Shown here in pieces: positions 22,327-38,176 of a stretch of DNA of 64,000 bases (positions are counted from its first letter, which is position 1; each line of letters starts with the position of its first letter). This DNA comes from Hydractinia symbiolongicarpus. Taxonomy: Eukaryota; Cnidaria; Hydrozoa; Anthoathecata; Hydractiniidae. A model generated the notes under the pieces. It was not told the DNA's origin, did no database searches, and was given only the letters and a program-made list of their open reading frames with translations. Both the position numbers and the translations under genes were made by a program. The stretch lies in the NCBI RefSeq assembly GCF_029227915.1, contig NC_079883.1, positions 9,672,001-9,736,000 on the forward strand, written 5' to 3'.

Positions 22327-22491
22327 AGGGGGCGAGCGCGGACGCAGGCCCCCACTACCAGAAATTGTACGGTCGAGTTACTGACGTTTGCAGTAATCGC
22401 AGAGGTCAGCCCAAGCGTAGTGCAATGCAAGAGCCTCACTCTGGAAGAAAACCCTCATTGATCAGTCTTTACTTCCCCGTCAGGTAAGTAT
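22327..22491 (-). ncRNA. U1: U1 snRNA (unit 5)
   Basis: Same as unit 4. Confidence 0.95.
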
Positions 22492-22681
22492 GAGTTGGAA
22501 CTGCACCGTAGCATGAGGGTACCCTTCAAAGTTTGTTAATGCTTGTGGCTTGAGTGTGTTATAAACTGCCGTGTCGCGGGGCATAGGCTGTATTCTCCCC
22601 CAGTGTACGCGTTTTGTTCCCGCCGTAGACTATGCAGAGTGCCGTCGGAAAGAGGACTGCTATTATTCTTTTATTGCTTAT

Positions 22682-22868
22682 GTGGGCCGCCATCGGTAAT
22701 AGTGCAACACCAAGGCAACCCGTGGTCACGGCGTGAATGAATCCACCTCCATGACCCAAGGCCAAAAATCAGATTAATATACTGACCATTCAGAGAATGG
22801 CCTACCAGATATTAAACTGATAAGAACAGATACTACACTTGATCTTAGCCATTAGGCCGAGAAGCGAT
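22682..22868 (-). ncRNA. U2: U2 snRNA (unit 5)
   Basis: Same as unit 4. Confidence 0.96.
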
Positions 22869-23190
22869 AAAGAACAAGCGTTGCCATGATAGGCATCGTC
22901 CACACACCGTAACTGCTTGTGGAGCATGTCACGTTACTGTAAAGCTTACAACTGTCACCGCGTACGGATGGACGGCGACATAGTAAAAATCACGGCTGTT
23001 GATTTAGCCGTAGGATGGAGAGCGACTGTAGCGAGTGGATGGTAACTTACATGAATGCTAACAAAGGCGACGATACTAAGTGCGTGATATTACTTTCCAA
23101 TATGACTGCGTACATTCCGTTTATCAACGCATTACGCCAGAACGTGCGCGCGCGTTACACAGTAGACCATGCAGCCGAAATGCGACAGTG

Positions 23191-23263
23191 CGACCCTGCC
23201 AGGAGTCGAACCTGGAATCCCCTGATTCGTAGTCAGATGCCTTATCCATTGGGCCACAGGGCG
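23191..23263 (-). tRNA. tRNA-Arg: tRNA-Arg(ACG), type B (unit 5)
   Basis: C1-C72 mismatch as in unit 4. Confidence 0.85.
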
Positions 23264-23842
23264 ATGCTTATGACTTCGCCCCATCGTTATTTTGGCTTGC
23301 GCATTCGTTTTACTTACGACAGAATTCTTCGTGTTTGTAGCCATGAAAGAAAGGGACTTCTGTGAGTGAATTTTTTTACTGTGGTCTAATAAAAAAGTCG
23401 AAACGCAGTGCCCAATATATGAATTGCTCCTAATAGCCGGAAACAGGCCGTGTCGATGATGTAGGCCGACATACGCAACGCAAACCAAAGAACGCTTTAT
23501 GAAAATCCTAACACGGGCGCGGAAGAAGCCCAAATTAACAGAGTAGATGTAATGCTGAAGACCTCAAACTCCAGCAGCTTCTCTTTCAGACTATTGCGTC
23601 GTGCTACAAATAAAAATTAACATGCTTTCGCATAGTCGCGGCTCCCAAAACGGACATTATACGATGTACAGAAACACACATTTCTGTTTTCGCGCCAAAT
23701 CAATTCCCGGGAGTGGTACTTTTACGTCCGCATACTTCGCACCGTCTTAAATTATATCTCATTTACACGGTAATGTTTAGTATACTTCTACTGTGATAAC
23801 AAGCATCGTTTATCGTTGGATTGTTGTAAGAAAACATTAAAA

Positions 23843-24394
23843 ATGAGTGAAGCAGCTTCTCCAAAGAAAATCGCACCCAAGAAGAAACCTGCTGCAAAGA
23901 AGACAGCTGATCACCCTAAATATGTGGACATGATCAAGGCTGCTATCGCTACCCTAAAGGAACGCGGTGGTTCATCTCGCCAAGCTATTACAAAATATAT
24001 TCATGCAAATTACAAAGTTGCTGAAAACTCAGATCATCATCTGAAAATGGCTCTTAAACGAGGAGTAACATCAGGCGATTTGATTCAAACTAAAGGCACT
24101 GGTGCTTCTGGATCATTCAAGCTAGGTCAGGTAAAAAAAGAAAAACCTAAGAAAAAGGCCGCAGCAAAAAAGCCAACGGCAAAGAAGCCTACTGCAAAGA
24201 AAAGTACACCAAAAAAGAAGCCAGCAAAGAAGAGCACGCCAAAGAAAGCAGCAAAGAAGCCTGCCACAAAGAAAGCCTCGGCTAAGAAACCAGCAGCTAA
24301 GAAACCCACAAAGAAGCCTGTTGCTAAAAAACCTGCAGCAAAGAAGGTCAAAAAGACTCCCAAAAAGGCAGCAAAGAAGACCGCAAAAAAATAA
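23843..24394 (+). CDS. H1: Linker histone H1 (unit 5)
   Basis: Intact, 183 residues, same protein as unit 1. Confidence 0.96.
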   Translation: MSEAASPKKIAPKKKPAAKKTADHPKYVDMIKAAIATLKERGGSSRQAITKYIHANYKVAENSDHHLKMALKRGVTSGDLIQTKGTGASGSFKLGQVKKEKPKKKAAAKKPTAKKPTAKKSTPKKKPAKKSTPKKAAKKPATKKASAKKPAAKKPTKKPVAKKPAAKKVKKTPKKAAKKTAKK

Positions 24395-24755
24395 TTTGTG
24401 TGTATCTGGCTATTACATTAACAAACGGCTATTTTTATAGCCACACATTTACAAAAAAACATTATCTTGGTACAAAGTTAAACTTGTTTAAGTCACTTAA
24501 ACAGTTAAAAAAGAGTAATTTTAAGATTAGATTCCCTAAGTTTAAGTATTTTCGTTTTTAAATTTCTTATTTTCTTGCTTTTACTTTTCTTGCCCTTCAT
24601 ATTTTTAACATTGTCAAACTTTATGTAGCATAAAATTTTTATGTAGCATAAAATTTAAACAGAAAGCAGAACAAAGTTTGATATAAAAAGCTAGCCGTAA
24701 TATTTTTTATGGATGTGTGGCTATAAAAATAGCCGTTTTTTGTTTGGTAAGATGC

Positions 24756-25169
<414 letters not shown>

Positions 25170-25647
25170 TTAAGAAGTCGATGTAGTACGGATACACAAG
25201 ACGGTCTAAAATGCACTATCGCGCCAAAGTTTTATTTCTCATATTGATTGACAGCTAAGGTTCAAAACAAACCATTTGATTGGTGCTAAGAAAGTAATTT
25301 CTGATTGGCTGCATAATGACATTACGCTCATTACTTTAACATTTTTATAAAATCTGTGTTTTTTGGCTACGGGAAAACGGCTGTATCTTCTGATACACAA
25401 AAGCTTTTGACTTTTTTTTTTTTTAGTAAGTAGCAGAAGGTTTGGCGAATTCCAACGATGCCAAATTTATTGCCTTACTGAAACATTAAGACCACGAATT
25501 TTTAAAAAAACTACAGTTTTACTTAAAAAAATGTACAAAATGTTCGGAACATTTTGTAATGACGCAACTCTATTGGTTAATTAGGGTGTTTCCACGAGCA
25601 GTAGGTAATTTTATGGCCTCTTTTTAAAGCTGTCTGAATTCTGTTAA

Positions 25648-26004
<357 letters not shown>

Positions 26005-26466
26005 GCGTTGTCATTGCTCAACAAAAACGGCTATTTTTATAGCCACAAATCTTTTAAAACATTACTTTGTGCACGCTTCCAAATTACACAATGTGTAAAG
26101 TCTTGTCACAGTTACATTTATTGCTATACGATACTATGTCATATATGACACAAAAAAAATTTAGAAATACTTTGTAGGGTTAATTTGCCTGGGAGTGTTT
26201 CCGTGAAAAGCTGGGTTAAGTTAAATGTAAGCAATAACATGGATCAATGTACTTGTCTTTTCTGCAAGTACAGCTAATAATACGTATGAAAAGTGAAGCT
26301 AATCCACACACACACATGGGGAAGTATTTTAAATGTAGGCTAGTGTTCTTAAGCACATTATTTAGAAGTTTTATTAACTTCGGTTAACTTGTAGTGACGC
26401 CAAGTAAATGTTTTTTTAAAGATGTGTGGTCTTAAAAAAGACCGTTTGTGTTTGGTAGACGTTGGT

Positions 26467-26871
26467 TTACTTGCTGCTTGTGTATTTTGTGACGGCTTTT
26501 GTTCCTTCACTGACTGCGTGTTTTGCAAGTTCTCCAGGCAAGAGAAGACGTACTGCGGTTTGAATTTCACGAGAAGAGATGGTCGACTTTTTGTTTTGAA
26601 GAGCCAAACGCGAAGCTTCGGAAGCAATGCGCTCAAAGATGTCGTTGACAAATGAGTTCATGATGCTCATAGCTTTGCTTGAAACTCCGACATCTGGGTG
26701 AACTTGTTTCAAAACATTGTAGATGTAAATAGCATAACTTTCCTTTCTCTTTCTCTTGCGTTTCTTTTCACCAGTTCCACCAATCTTTCCTCCTTTTTTG
26801 CCGGCTCTTTTTTCACCTTTCTTGGCTACTTTAGGTGCCTGTTTTCCTCCTTTAGCTGCTGCGTCAGACAT
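26467..26871 (-). CDS. H2B: Histone H2B (unit 6)
   Basis: Intact, same protein as unit 1. Confidence 0.98.
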   Translation of the reverse strand: MSDAAAKGGKQAPKVAKKGEKRAGKKGGKIGGTGEKKRKRKRKESYAIYIYNVLKQVHPDVGVSSKAMSIMNSFVNDIFERIASEASRLALQNKKSTISSREIQTAVRLLLPGELAKHAVSEGTKAVTKYTSSK

Positions 26872-27155
26872 GGTTAAAAATTTTTGCTACTTAACTTGTA
26901 AATAAGCATTAAACTGCAAGTCAAAACTTTTTGTTTATAAGTAAAAAAATCGGATCGAATTCGATCCGAAAACGCCGATACGCAATTTAATTGGTTAAAA
27001 AAAAAATCTTTTGTTTAATACTTAATTATGATTGGTTAAAAAAACATGATTTCGATCCTATTTTTATGATGAAAAAACGAGTAAAGTTTATTTCGTTAAC
27101 ACTTACGTTAAATATTCGTACGTTTTTGTATTAACTTACAAATCAAATCGCAGTT

Positions 27156-27536
27156 ATGTCTGGACGTGGAAAAGGTGGAAAAGCTAAGGCTAAAGCCAAG
27201 ACAAGATCCTCAAGAGCTGGACTTCAATTTCCAGTCGGTAGAGTGCATAGATTCCTTCGTAGAGGGCACTATGCTAACCGAATTGGATCTGGAGCACCAG
27301 TTTACTTAGCAGCCGTCTTGGAATATTTATCTGCTGAGATATTGGAGTTGGCTGGTAACGCAGCAAGAGACAACAAAAAAGCTAGGATTATTCCAAGACA
27401 TTTACAATTGGCTGTTCGTAATGATGAAGAATTAAACAAACTTTTGAGCGGTGTAACCATTGCAGCTGGTGGTGTTTTGCCAAACATTCAAGCTGTCTTA
27501 CTCCCAAAGAAGAACGACAAAGGACAGAAGAAGTAA
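27156..27536 (+). CDS. H2A: Histone H2A (unit 6)
   Basis: Intact, same protein as unit 1. Confidence 0.98.
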   Translation: MSGRGKGGKAKAKAKTRSSRAGLQFPVGRVHRFLRRGHYANRIGSGAPVYLAAVLEYLSAEILELAGNAARDNKKARIIPRHLQLAVRNDEELNKLLSGVTIAAGGVLPNIQAVLLPKKNDKGQKK

Positions 27537-27733
27537 ACCGCTACACTCAGAAAACAACGGCTATTTTTATAGCCACACATCTTTAAAAAAACATTGTTTT
27601 TTTCACAAAACTATAACCTTAAAGTCTAATAGATAATCCATGCATACGCCTTGTCCTAAGTAACTCAAAGAAATTAAATAAAAAAATTTGATCACAACGT
27701 CAAAATAAATTGCACGTATTTGCCCCTACTAAT

Positions 27734-27853
27734 GTCTACGGCCATACCACGATGAACACACCCGTTCTCGTCTGATCACGGAAGTTAAGCATCGTCGGGC
27801 CGGGATAGTACTTGGATGGGGGACCGCCTGGGAACTCCCGGTGTCGTAGGCTT
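27734..27853 (+). rRNA. 5S rRNA: 5S ribosomal RNA (unit 6)
   Basis: Same 120-nt gene. The 5S-U1 spacer of this unit has a private T-to-G change at 28135. Confidence 0.96.
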
Positions 27854-28202
27854 TTCATTTTCATTTGTTGCCTTTTCATTTCAATGGTGCTGTGATATAT
27901 TTCTTGTTATAACAATTAAGGAACGTGGCGGTTGTTGAAAGTGTTTCCTATGACATTTTCCTACGACATTTTCAGGTGATAGTACGAGAAAAAAGAGCTT
28001 TCAAATGCATACAAACTCGATCTATTGCCGATCATCCAATAACCCTGACGGAATGGCAAATAAAATAAAATTCCGCCGCCTTCCGAGGACTTATATCGCA
28101 ATCACGTTTCGTAACAGCCAAGCGAGGTTTTACCGTAGCGTTTAAGTCACCACCGACATTTGGCCGCGCAACTTTTCTAAGCTCATTCATTTTGAATTAA
28201 GG

Positions 28203-28367
28203 AGGGGGCGAGCGCGGACGCAGGCCCCCACTACCAGAAATTGTACGGTCGAGTTACTGACGTTTGCAGTAATCGCAGAGGTCAGCCCAAGCGTAGTGCA
28301 ATGCAAGAGCCTCACTCTGGAAGAAAACCCTCATTGATCAGTCTTTACTTCCCCGTCAGGTAAGTAT
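28203..28367 (-). ncRNA. U1: U1 snRNA (unit 6)
   Basis: Same as unit 4. Confidence 0.95.
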
Positions 28368-28557
28368 GAGTTGGAACTGCACCGTAGCATGAGGGTACCC
28401 TTCAAAGTTTGTTAATGCTTGTGGCTTGAGTGTGTTATAAACTGCCGTGTCGCGGGGCATAGGCTGTATTCTCCCCCAGTGTACGCGTTTTGTTCCCGCC
28501 GTAGACTATGCAGAGTGCCGTCGGAAAGAGGACTGCTATTATTCTTTTATTGCTTAT

Positions 28558-28744
28558 GTGGGCCGCCATCGGTAATAGTGCAACACCAAGGCAACCCGTG
28601 GTCACGGCGTGAATGAATCCACCTCCATGACCCAAGGCCAAAAATCAGATTAATATACTGACCATTCAGAGAATGGCCTACCAGATATTAAACTGATAAG
28701 AACAGATACTACACTTGATCTTAGCCATTAGGCCGAGAAGCGAT
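28558..28744 (-). ncRNA. U2: U2 snRNA (unit 6)
   Basis: Same as unit 4. Confidence 0.96.
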
Positions 28745-29066
28745 AAAGAACAAGCGTTGCCATGATAGGCATCGTCCACACACCGTAACTGCTTGTGGAG
28801 CATGTCACGTTACTGTAAAGCTTACAACTGTCACCGCGTACGGATGGACGGCGACATAGTAAAAATCACGGCTGTTGATTTAGCCGTAGGATGGAGAGCG
28901 ACTGTAGCGAGTGGATGGTAACTTACATGAATGCTAACAAAGGCGACGATACTAAGTGCGTGATATTACTTTCCAATATGACTGCGTACATTCCGTTTAT
29001 CAACGCATTACGCCAGAACGTGCGCGCGCGTTACACAGTAGACCATGCAGCCGAAATGCGACAGTG

Positions 29067-29139
29067 CGACCCTGCCAGGAGTCGAACCTGGAATCCCCTG
29101 ATTCGTAGTCAGATGCCTTATCCATTGGGCCACAGGGCG
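29067..29139 (-). tRNA. tRNA-Arg: tRNA-Arg(ACG), type B (unit 6)
   Basis: C1-C72 mismatch as in unit 4. Confidence 0.85.
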
Positions 29140-29718
29140 ATGCTTATGACTTCGCCCCATCGTTATTTTGGCTTGCGCATTCGTTTTACTTACGACAGAA
29201 TTCTTCGTGTTTGTAGCCATGAAAGAAAGGGACTTCTGTGAGTGAATTTTTTTACTGTGGTCTAATAAAAAAGTCGAAACGCAGTGCCCAATATATGAAT
29301 TGCTCCTAATAGCCGGAAACAGGCCGTGTCGATGATGTAGGCCGACATACGCAACGCAAACCAAAGAACGCTTTATGAAAATCCTAACACGGGCGCGGAA
29401 GAAGCCCAAATTAACAGAGTAGATGTAATGCTGAAGACCTCAAACTCCAGCAGCTTCTCTTTCAGACTATTGCGTCGTGCTACAAATAAAAATTAACATG
29501 CTTTCGCATAGTCGCGGCTCCCAAAACGGACATTATACGATGTACAGAAACACACATTTCTGTTTTCGCGCCAAATCAATTCCCGGGAGTGGTACTTTTA
29601 CGTCCGCATACTTCGCACCGTCTTAAATTATATCTCATTTACACGGTAATGTTTAGTATACTTCTACTGTGATAACAAGCATCGTTTATCGTTGGATTGT
29701 TGTAAGAAAACATTAAAA

Positions 29719-30270
29719 ATGAGTGAAGCAGCTTCTCCAAAGAAAATCGCACCCAAGAAGAAACCTGCTGCAAAGAAGACAGCTGATCACCCTAAATATG
29801 TGGACATGATCAAGGCTGCTATCGCTACCCTAAAGGAACGCGGTGGTTCATCTCGCCAAGCTATTACAAAATATATTCATGCAAATTACAAAGTTGCTGA
29901 AAACTCAGATCATCATCTGAAAATGGCTCTTAAACGAGGAGTAACATCAGGCGATTTGATTCAAACTAAAGGCACTGGTGCTTCTGGATCATTCAAGCTA
30001 GGTCAGGTAAAAAAAGAAAAACCTAAGAAAAAGGCCGCAGCAAAAAAGCCAACGGCAAAGAAGCCTACTGCAAAGAAAAGTACACCAAAAAAGAAGCCAG
30101 CAAAGAAGAGCACGCCAAAGAAAGCAGCAAAGAAGCCTGCCACAAAGAAAGCCTCGGCTAAGAAACCAGCAGCTAAGAAACCCACAAAGAAGCCTGTTGC
30201 TAAAAAACCTGCAGCAAAGAAGGTCAAAAAGACTCCCAAAAAGGCAGCAAAGAAGACCGCAAAAAAATAA
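29719..30270 (+). CDS. H1: Linker histone H1 (unit 6)
   Basis: Intact, 183 residues, same protein as unit 1. Confidence 0.96.
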   Translation: MSEAASPKKIAPKKKPAAKKTADHPKYVDMIKAAIATLKERGGSSRQAITKYIHANYKVAENSDHHLKMALKRGVTSGDLIQTKGTGASGSFKLGQVKKEKPKKKAAAKKPTAKKPTAKKSTPKKKPAKKSTPKKAAKKPATKKASAKKPAAKKPTKKPVAKKPAAKKVKKTPKKAAKKTAKK

Positions 30271-30631
30271 TTTGTGTGTATCTGGCTATTACATTAACAA
30301 ACGGCTATTTTTATAGCCACACATTTACAAAAAAACATTATCTTGGTACAAAGTTAAACTTGTTTAAGTCACTTAAACAGTTAAAAAAGAGTAATTTTAA
30401 GATTAGATTCCCTAAGTTTAAGTATTTTCGTTTTTAAATTTCTTATTTTCTTGCTTTTACTTTTCTTGCCCTTCATATTTTTAACATTGTCAAACTTTAT
30501 GTAGCATAAAATTTTTATGTAGCATAAAATTTAAACAGAAAGCAGAACAAAGTTTGATATAAAAAGCTAGCCGTAATATTTTTTATGGATGTGTGGCTAT
30601 AAAAATAGCCGTTTTTTGTTTGGTAAGATGC

Positions 30632-31045
<414 letters not shown>

Positions 31046-31523
31046 TTAAGAAGTCGATGTAGTACGGATACACAAGACGGTCTAAAATGCACTATCGCGC
31101 CAAAGTTTTATTTCTCATATTGATTGACAGCTAAGGTTCAAAACAAACCATTTGATTGGTGCTAAGAAAGTAATTTCTGATTGGCTGCATAATGACATTA
31201 CGCTCATTACTTTAACATTTTTATAAAATCTGTGTTTTTTGGCTACGGGAAAACGGCTGTATCTTCTGATACACAAAAGCTTTTGACTTTTTTTTTTTTT
31301 AGTAAGTAGCAGAAGGTTTGGCGAATTCCAACGATGCCAAATTTATTGCCTTACTGAAACATTAAGACCACGAATTTTTAAAAAAACTACAGTTTTACTT
31401 AAAAAAATGTACAAAATGTTCGGAACATTTTGTAATGACGCAACTCTATTGGTTAATTAGGGTGTTTCCACGAGCAGTAGGTAATTTTATGGCCTCTTTT
31501 TAAAGCTGTCTGAATTCTGTTAA

Positions 31524-31880
<357 letters not shown>

Positions 31881-32342
31881 GCGTTGTCATTGCTCAACAA
31901 AAACGGCTATTTTTATAGCCACAAATCTTTTAAAACATTACTTTGTGCACGCTTCCAAATTACACAATGTGTAAAGTCTTGTCACAGTTACATTTATTGC
32001 TATACGATACTATGTCATATATGACACAAAAAAAATTTAGAAATACTTTGTAGGGTTAATTTGCCTGGGAGTGTTTCCGTGAAAAGCTGGGTTAAGTTAA
32101 ATGTAAGCAATAACATGGATCAATGTACTTGTCTTTTCTGCAAGTACAGCTAATAATACGTATGAAAAGTGAAGCTAATCCACACACACACATGGGGAAG
32201 TATTTTAAATGTAGGCTAGTGTTCTTAAGCACATTATTTAGAAGTTTTATTAACTTCGGTTAACTTGTAGTGACGCCAAGTAAATGTTTTTTTAAAGATG
32301 TGTGGTCTTAAAAAAGACCGTTTGTGTTTGGTAGACGTTGGT

Positions 32343-32747
32343 TTACTTGCTGCTTGTGTATTTTGTGACGGCTTTTGTTCCTTCACTGACTGCGTGTTTT
32401 GCAAGTTCTCCAGGCAAGAGAAGACGTACTGCGGTTTGAATTTCACGAGAAGAGATGGTCGACTTTTTGTTTTGAAGAGCCAAACGCGAAGCTTCGGAAG
32501 CAATGCGCTCAAAGATGTCGTTGACAAATGAGTTCATGATGCTCATAGCTTTGCTTGAAACTCCGACATCTGGGTGAACTTGTTTCAAAACATTGTAGAT
32601 GTAAATAGCATAACTTTCCTTTCTCTTTCTCTTGCGTTTCTTTTCACCAGTTCCACCAATCTTTCCTCCTTTTTTGCCGGCTCTTTTTTCACCTTTCTTG
32701 GCTACTTTAGGTGCCTGTTTTCCTCCTTTAGCTGCTGCGTCAGACAT
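32343..32747 (-). CDS. H2B: Histone H2B (unit 7)
   Basis: Intact, same protein as unit 1. Confidence 0.98.
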   Translation of the reverse strand: MSDAAAKGGKQAPKVAKKGEKRAGKKGGKIGGTGEKKRKRKRKESYAIYIYNVLKQVHPDVGVSSKAMSIMNSFVNDIFERIASEASRLALQNKKSTISSREIQTAVRLLLPGELAKHAVSEGTKAVTKYTSSK

Positions 32748-33031
32748 GGTTAAAAATTTTTGCTACTTAACTTGTAAATAAGCATTAAACTGCAAGTCAA
32801 AACTTTTTGTTTATAAGTAAAAAAATCGGATCGAATTCGATCCGAAAACGCCGATACGCAATTTAATTGGTTAAAAAAAAAATCTTTTGTTTAATACTTA
32901 ATTATGATTGGTTAAAAAAACATGATTTCGATCCTATTTTTATGATGAAAAAACGAGTAAAGTTTATTTCGTTAACACTTACGTTAAATATTCGTACGTT
33001 TTTGTATTAACTTACAAATCAAATCGCAGTT

Positions 33032-33412
33032 ATGTCTGGACGTGGAAAAGGTGGAAAAGCTAAGGCTAAAGCCAAGACAAGATCCTCAAGAGCTGGACTT
33101 CAATTTCCAGTCGGTAGAGTGCATAGATTCCTTCGTAGAGGGCACTATGCTAACCGAATTGGATCTGGAGCACCAGTTTACTTAGCAGCCGTCTTGGAAT
33201 ATTTATCTGCTGAGATATTGGAGTTGGCTGGTAACGCAGCAAGAGACAACAAAAAAGCTAGGATTATTCCAAGACATTTACAATTGGCTGTTCGTAATGA
33301 TGAAGAATTAAACAAACTTTTGAGCGGTGTAACCATTGCAGCTGGTGGTGTTTTGCCAAACATTCAAGCTGTCTTACTCCCAAAGAAGAACGACAAAGGA
33401 CAGAAGAAGTAA
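33032..33412 (+). CDS. H2A: Histone H2A (unit 7)
   Basis: Intact, same protein as unit 1. Confidence 0.98.
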   Translation: MSGRGKGGKAKAKAKTRSSRAGLQFPVGRVHRFLRRGHYANRIGSGAPVYLAAVLEYLSAEILELAGNAARDNKKARIIPRHLQLAVRNDEELNKLLSGVTIAAGGVLPNIQAVLLPKKNDKGQKK

Positions 33413-33609
33413 ACCGCTACACTCAGAAAACAACGGCTATTTTTATAGCCACACATCTTTAAAAAAACATTGTTTTTTTCACAAAACTATAACCTTAAAG
33501 TCTAATAGATAATCCATGCATACGCCTTGTCCTAAGTAACTCAAAGAAATTAAATAAAAAAATTTGATCACAACGTCAAAATAAATTGCACGTATTTGCC
33601 CCTACTAAT

Positions 33610-33729
33610 GTCTACGGCCATACCACGATGAACACACCCGTTCTCGTCTGATCACGGAAGTTAAGCATCGTCGGGCCGGGATAGTACTTGGATGGGGGAC
33701 CGCCTGGGAACTCCCGGTGTCGTAGGCTT
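33610..33729 (+). rRNA. 5S rRNA: 5S ribosomal RNA (unit 7)
   Basis: Same 120-nt gene, type B flanks. Confidence 0.96.
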
Positions 33730-34078
33730 TTCATTTTCATTTGTTGCCTTTTCATTTCAATGGTGCTGTGATATATTTCTTGTTATAACAATTAAGGAAC
33801 GTGGCGGTTGTTGAAAGTGTTTCCTATGACATTTTCCTACGACATTTTCAGGTGATAGTACGAGAAAAAAGAGCTTTCAAATGCATACAAACTCGATCTA
33901 TTGCCGATCATCCAATAACCCTGACGGAATGGCAAATAAAATAAAATTCCGCCGCCTTCCGAGGACTTATATCGCAATCACGTTTCGTAACAGCCAAGCG
34001 AGGTTTTACCTTAGCGTTTAAGTCACCACCGACATTTGGCCGCGCAACTTTTCTAAGCTCATTCATTTTGAATTAAGG

Positions 34079-34243
34079 AGGGGGCGAGCGCGGACGCAGG
34101 CCCCCACTACCAGAAATTGTACGGTCGAGTTACTGACGTTTGCAGTAATCGCAGAGGTCAGCCCAAGCGTAGTGCAATGCAAGAGCCTCACTCTGGAAGA
34201 AAACCCTCATTGATCAGTCTTTACTTCCCCGTCAGGTAAGTAT
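34079..34243 (-). ncRNA. U1: U1 snRNA (unit 7)
   Basis: Same as unit 4. Confidence 0.95.
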
Positions 34244-34433
34244 GAGTTGGAACTGCACCGTAGCATGAGGGTACCCTTCAAAGTTTGTTAATGCTTGTGG
34301 CTTGAGTGTGTTATAAACTGCCGTGTCGCGGGGCATAGGCTGTATTCTCCCCCAGTGTACGCGTTTTGTTCCCGCCGTAGACTATGCAGAGTGCCGTCGG
34401 AAAGAGGACTGCTATTATTCTTTTATTGCTTAT

Positions 34434-34620
34434 GTGGGCCGCCATCGGTAATAGTGCAACACCAAGGCAACCCGTGGTCACGGCGTGAATGAATCCACCT
34501 CCATGACCCAAGGCCAAAAATCAGATTAATATACTGACCATTCAGAGAATGGCCTACCAGATATTAAACTGATAAGAACAGATACTACACTTGATCTTAG
34601 CCATTAGGCCGAGAAGCGAT
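34434..34620 (-). ncRNA. U2: U2 snRNA (unit 7)
   Basis: Same as unit 4. Confidence 0.96.
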
Positions 34621-34942
34621 AAAGAACAAGCGTTGCCATGATAGGCATCGTCCACACACCGTAACTGCTTGTGGAGCATGTCACGTTACTGTAAAGCTTA
34701 CAACTGTCACCGCGTACGGATGGACGGCGACATAGTAAAAATCACGGCTGTTGATTTAGCCGTAGGATGGAGAGCGACTGTAGCGAGTGGATGGTAACTT
34801 ACATGAATGCTAACAAAGGCGACGATACTAAGTGCGTGATATTACTTTCCAATATGACTGCGTACATTCCGTTTATCAACGCATTACGCCAGAACGTGCG
34901 CGCGCGTTACACAGTAGACCATGCAGCCGAAATGCGACAGTG

Positions 34943-35015
34943 CGACCCTGCCAGGAGTCGAACCTGGAATCCCCTGATTCGTAGTCAGATGCCTTATCCA
35001 TTGGGCCACAGGGCG
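34943..35015 (-). tRNA. tRNA-Arg: tRNA-Arg(ACG), type B (unit 7)
   Basis: C1-C72 mismatch as in unit 4. Confidence 0.85.
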
Positions 35016-35594
35016 ATGCTTATGACTTCGCCCCATCGTTATTTTGGCTTGCGCATTCGTTTTACTTACGACAGAATTCTTCGTGTTTGTAGCCATGAAA
35101 GAAAGGGACTTCTGTGAGTGAATTTTTTTACTGTGGTCTAATAAAAAAGTCGAAACGCAGTGCCCAATATATGAATTGCTCCTAATAGCCGGAAACAGGC
35201 CGTGTCGATGATGTAGGCCGACATACGCAACGCAAACCAAAGAACGCTTTATGAAAATCCTAACACGGGCGCGGAAGAAGCCCAAATTAACAGAGTAGAT
35301 GTAATGCTGAAGACCTCAAACTCCAGCAGCTTCTCTTTCAGACTATTGCGTCGTGCTACAAATAAAAATTAACATGCTTTCGCATAGTCGCGGCTCCCAA
35401 AACGGACATTATACGATGTACAGAAACACACATTTCTGTTTTCGCGCCAAATCAATTCCCGGGAGTGGTACTTTTACGTCCGCATACTTCGCACCGTCTT
35501 AAATTATATCTCATTTACACGGTAATGTTTAGTATACTTCTACTGTGATAACAAGCATCGTTTATCGTTGGATTGTTGTAAGAAAACATTAAAA

Positions 35595-36104
35595 ATGAGT
35601 GAAGCAGCTTCTCCAAAGAAAATCGCACCCAAGAAGAAACCTGCTGCAAAGAAGACAGCTGATCACCCTAAATATGTGGACATGATCAAGGCTGCTATCG
35701 CTACCCTAAAGGAACGCGGTGGTTCATCTCGCCAAGCTATTACAAAATATATTCATGCAAATTACAAAGTTGCTGAAAACTCAGATCATCATCTGAAAAT
35801 GGCTCTTAAACGAGGAGTAACATCAGGCGATTTGATTCAAACTAAAGGCACTGGTGCTTCTGGATCATTCAAGCTAGGTCAGGTAAAAAAAGAAAAACCT
35901 AAGAAAAAGGCCGCAGCAAAAAAGCCAACGGCAAAGAAGCCTACTGCAAAGAAAAGTACACCAAAAAAGAAGCCAGCAAAGAAGAGCACGCCAAAGAAAG
36001 CAGCAAAGAAGCCTGCCACAAAGAAAGCCTCGGCTAAAAAACCTGCAGCAAAGAAGGTCAAAAAGACTCCCAAAAAGGCAGCAAAGAAGACCGCAAAAAA
36101 ATAA
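35595..36104 (+). CDS. H1: Linker histone H1, short-tail variant (unit 7)
   Basis: 169 residues: an in-frame 42-bp loss near 36033-36037 removes 14 residues of the C-terminal tail (the stretch containing [12 protein letters not shown]). The break falls between two GCTAA copies, one retained, as expected for slippage or unequal exchange within the tail repeats. The globular domain and the end [10 protein letters not shown] are unchanged, so the protein is probably functional with less basic charge. Confidence 0.95.
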   Translation: MSEAASPKKIAPKKKPAAKKTADHPKYVDMIKAAIATLKERGGSSRQAITKYIHANYKVAENSDHHLKMALKRGVTSGDLIQTKGTGASGSFKLGQVKKEKPKKKAAAKKPTAKKPTAKKSTPKKKPAKKSTPKKAAKKPATKKASAKKPAAKKVKKTPKKAAKKTAKK

Positions 36105-36465
36105 TTTGTGTGTATCTGGCTATTACATTAACAAACGGCTATTTTTATAGCCACACATTTACAAAAAAACATTATCTTGGTACAAAGTTAAACTTGTTTA
36201 AGTCACTTAAACAGTTAAAAAAGAGTAATTTTAAGATTAGATTCCCTAAGTTTAAGTATTTTCGTTTTTAAATTTCTTATTTTCTTGCTTTTACTTTTCT
36301 TGCCCTTCATATTTTTAACATTGTCAAACTTTATGTAGCATAAAATTTTTATGTAGCATAAAATTTAAACAGAAAGCAGAACAAAGTTTGATATAAAAAG
36401 CTAGCCGTAATATTTTTTATGGATGTGTGGCTATAAAAATAGCCGTTTTTTGTTTGGTAAGATGC

Positions 36466-36879
<414 letters not shown>

Positions 36880-37357
36880 TTAAGAAGTCGATGTAGTACG
36901 GATACACAAGACGGTCTAAAATGCACTATCGCGCCAAAGTTTTATTTCTCATATTGATTGACAGCTAAGGTTCAAAACAAACCATTTGATTGGTGCTAAG
37001 AAAGTAATTTCTGATTGGCTGCATAATGACATTACGCTCATTACTTTAACATTTTTATAAAATCTGTGTTTTTTGGCTACGGGAAAACGGCTGTATCTTC
37101 TGATACACAAAAGCTTTTGACTTTTTTTTTTTTTAGTAAGTAGCAGAAGGTTTGGCGAATTCCAACGATGCCAAATTTATTGCCTTACTGAAACATTAAG
37201 ACCACGAATTTTTAAAAAAACTACAGTTTTACTTAAAAAAATGTACAAAATGTTCGGAACATTTTGTAATGACGCAACTCTATTGGTTAATTAGGGTGTT
37301 TCCACGAGCAGTAGGTAATTTTATGGCCTCTTTTTAAAGCTGTCTGAATTCTGTTAA

Positions 37358-37714
<357 letters not shown>

Positions 37715-38176
37715 GCGTTGTCATTGCTCAACAAAAACGGCTATTTTTATAGCCACAAATCTTTTAAAACATTACTTTGTGCACGCTTCCAAATTACACA
37801 ATGTGTAAAGTCTTGTCACAGTTACATTTATTGCTATACGATACTATGTCATATATGACACAAAAAAAATTTAGAAATACTTTGTAGGGTTAATTTGCCT
37901 GGGAGTGTTTCCGTGAAAAGCTGGGTTAAGTTAAATGTAAGCAATAACATGGATCAATGTACTTGTCTTTTCTGCAAGTACAGCTAATAATACGTATGAA
38001 AAGTGAAGCTAATCCACACACACACATGGGGAAGTATTTTAAATGTAGGCTAGTGTTCTTAAGCACATTATTTAGAAGTTTTATTAACTTCGGTTAACTT
38101 GTAGTGACGCCAAGTAAATGTTTTTTTAAAGATGTGTGGTCTTAAAAAAGACCGTTTGTGTTTGGTAGACGTTGGT

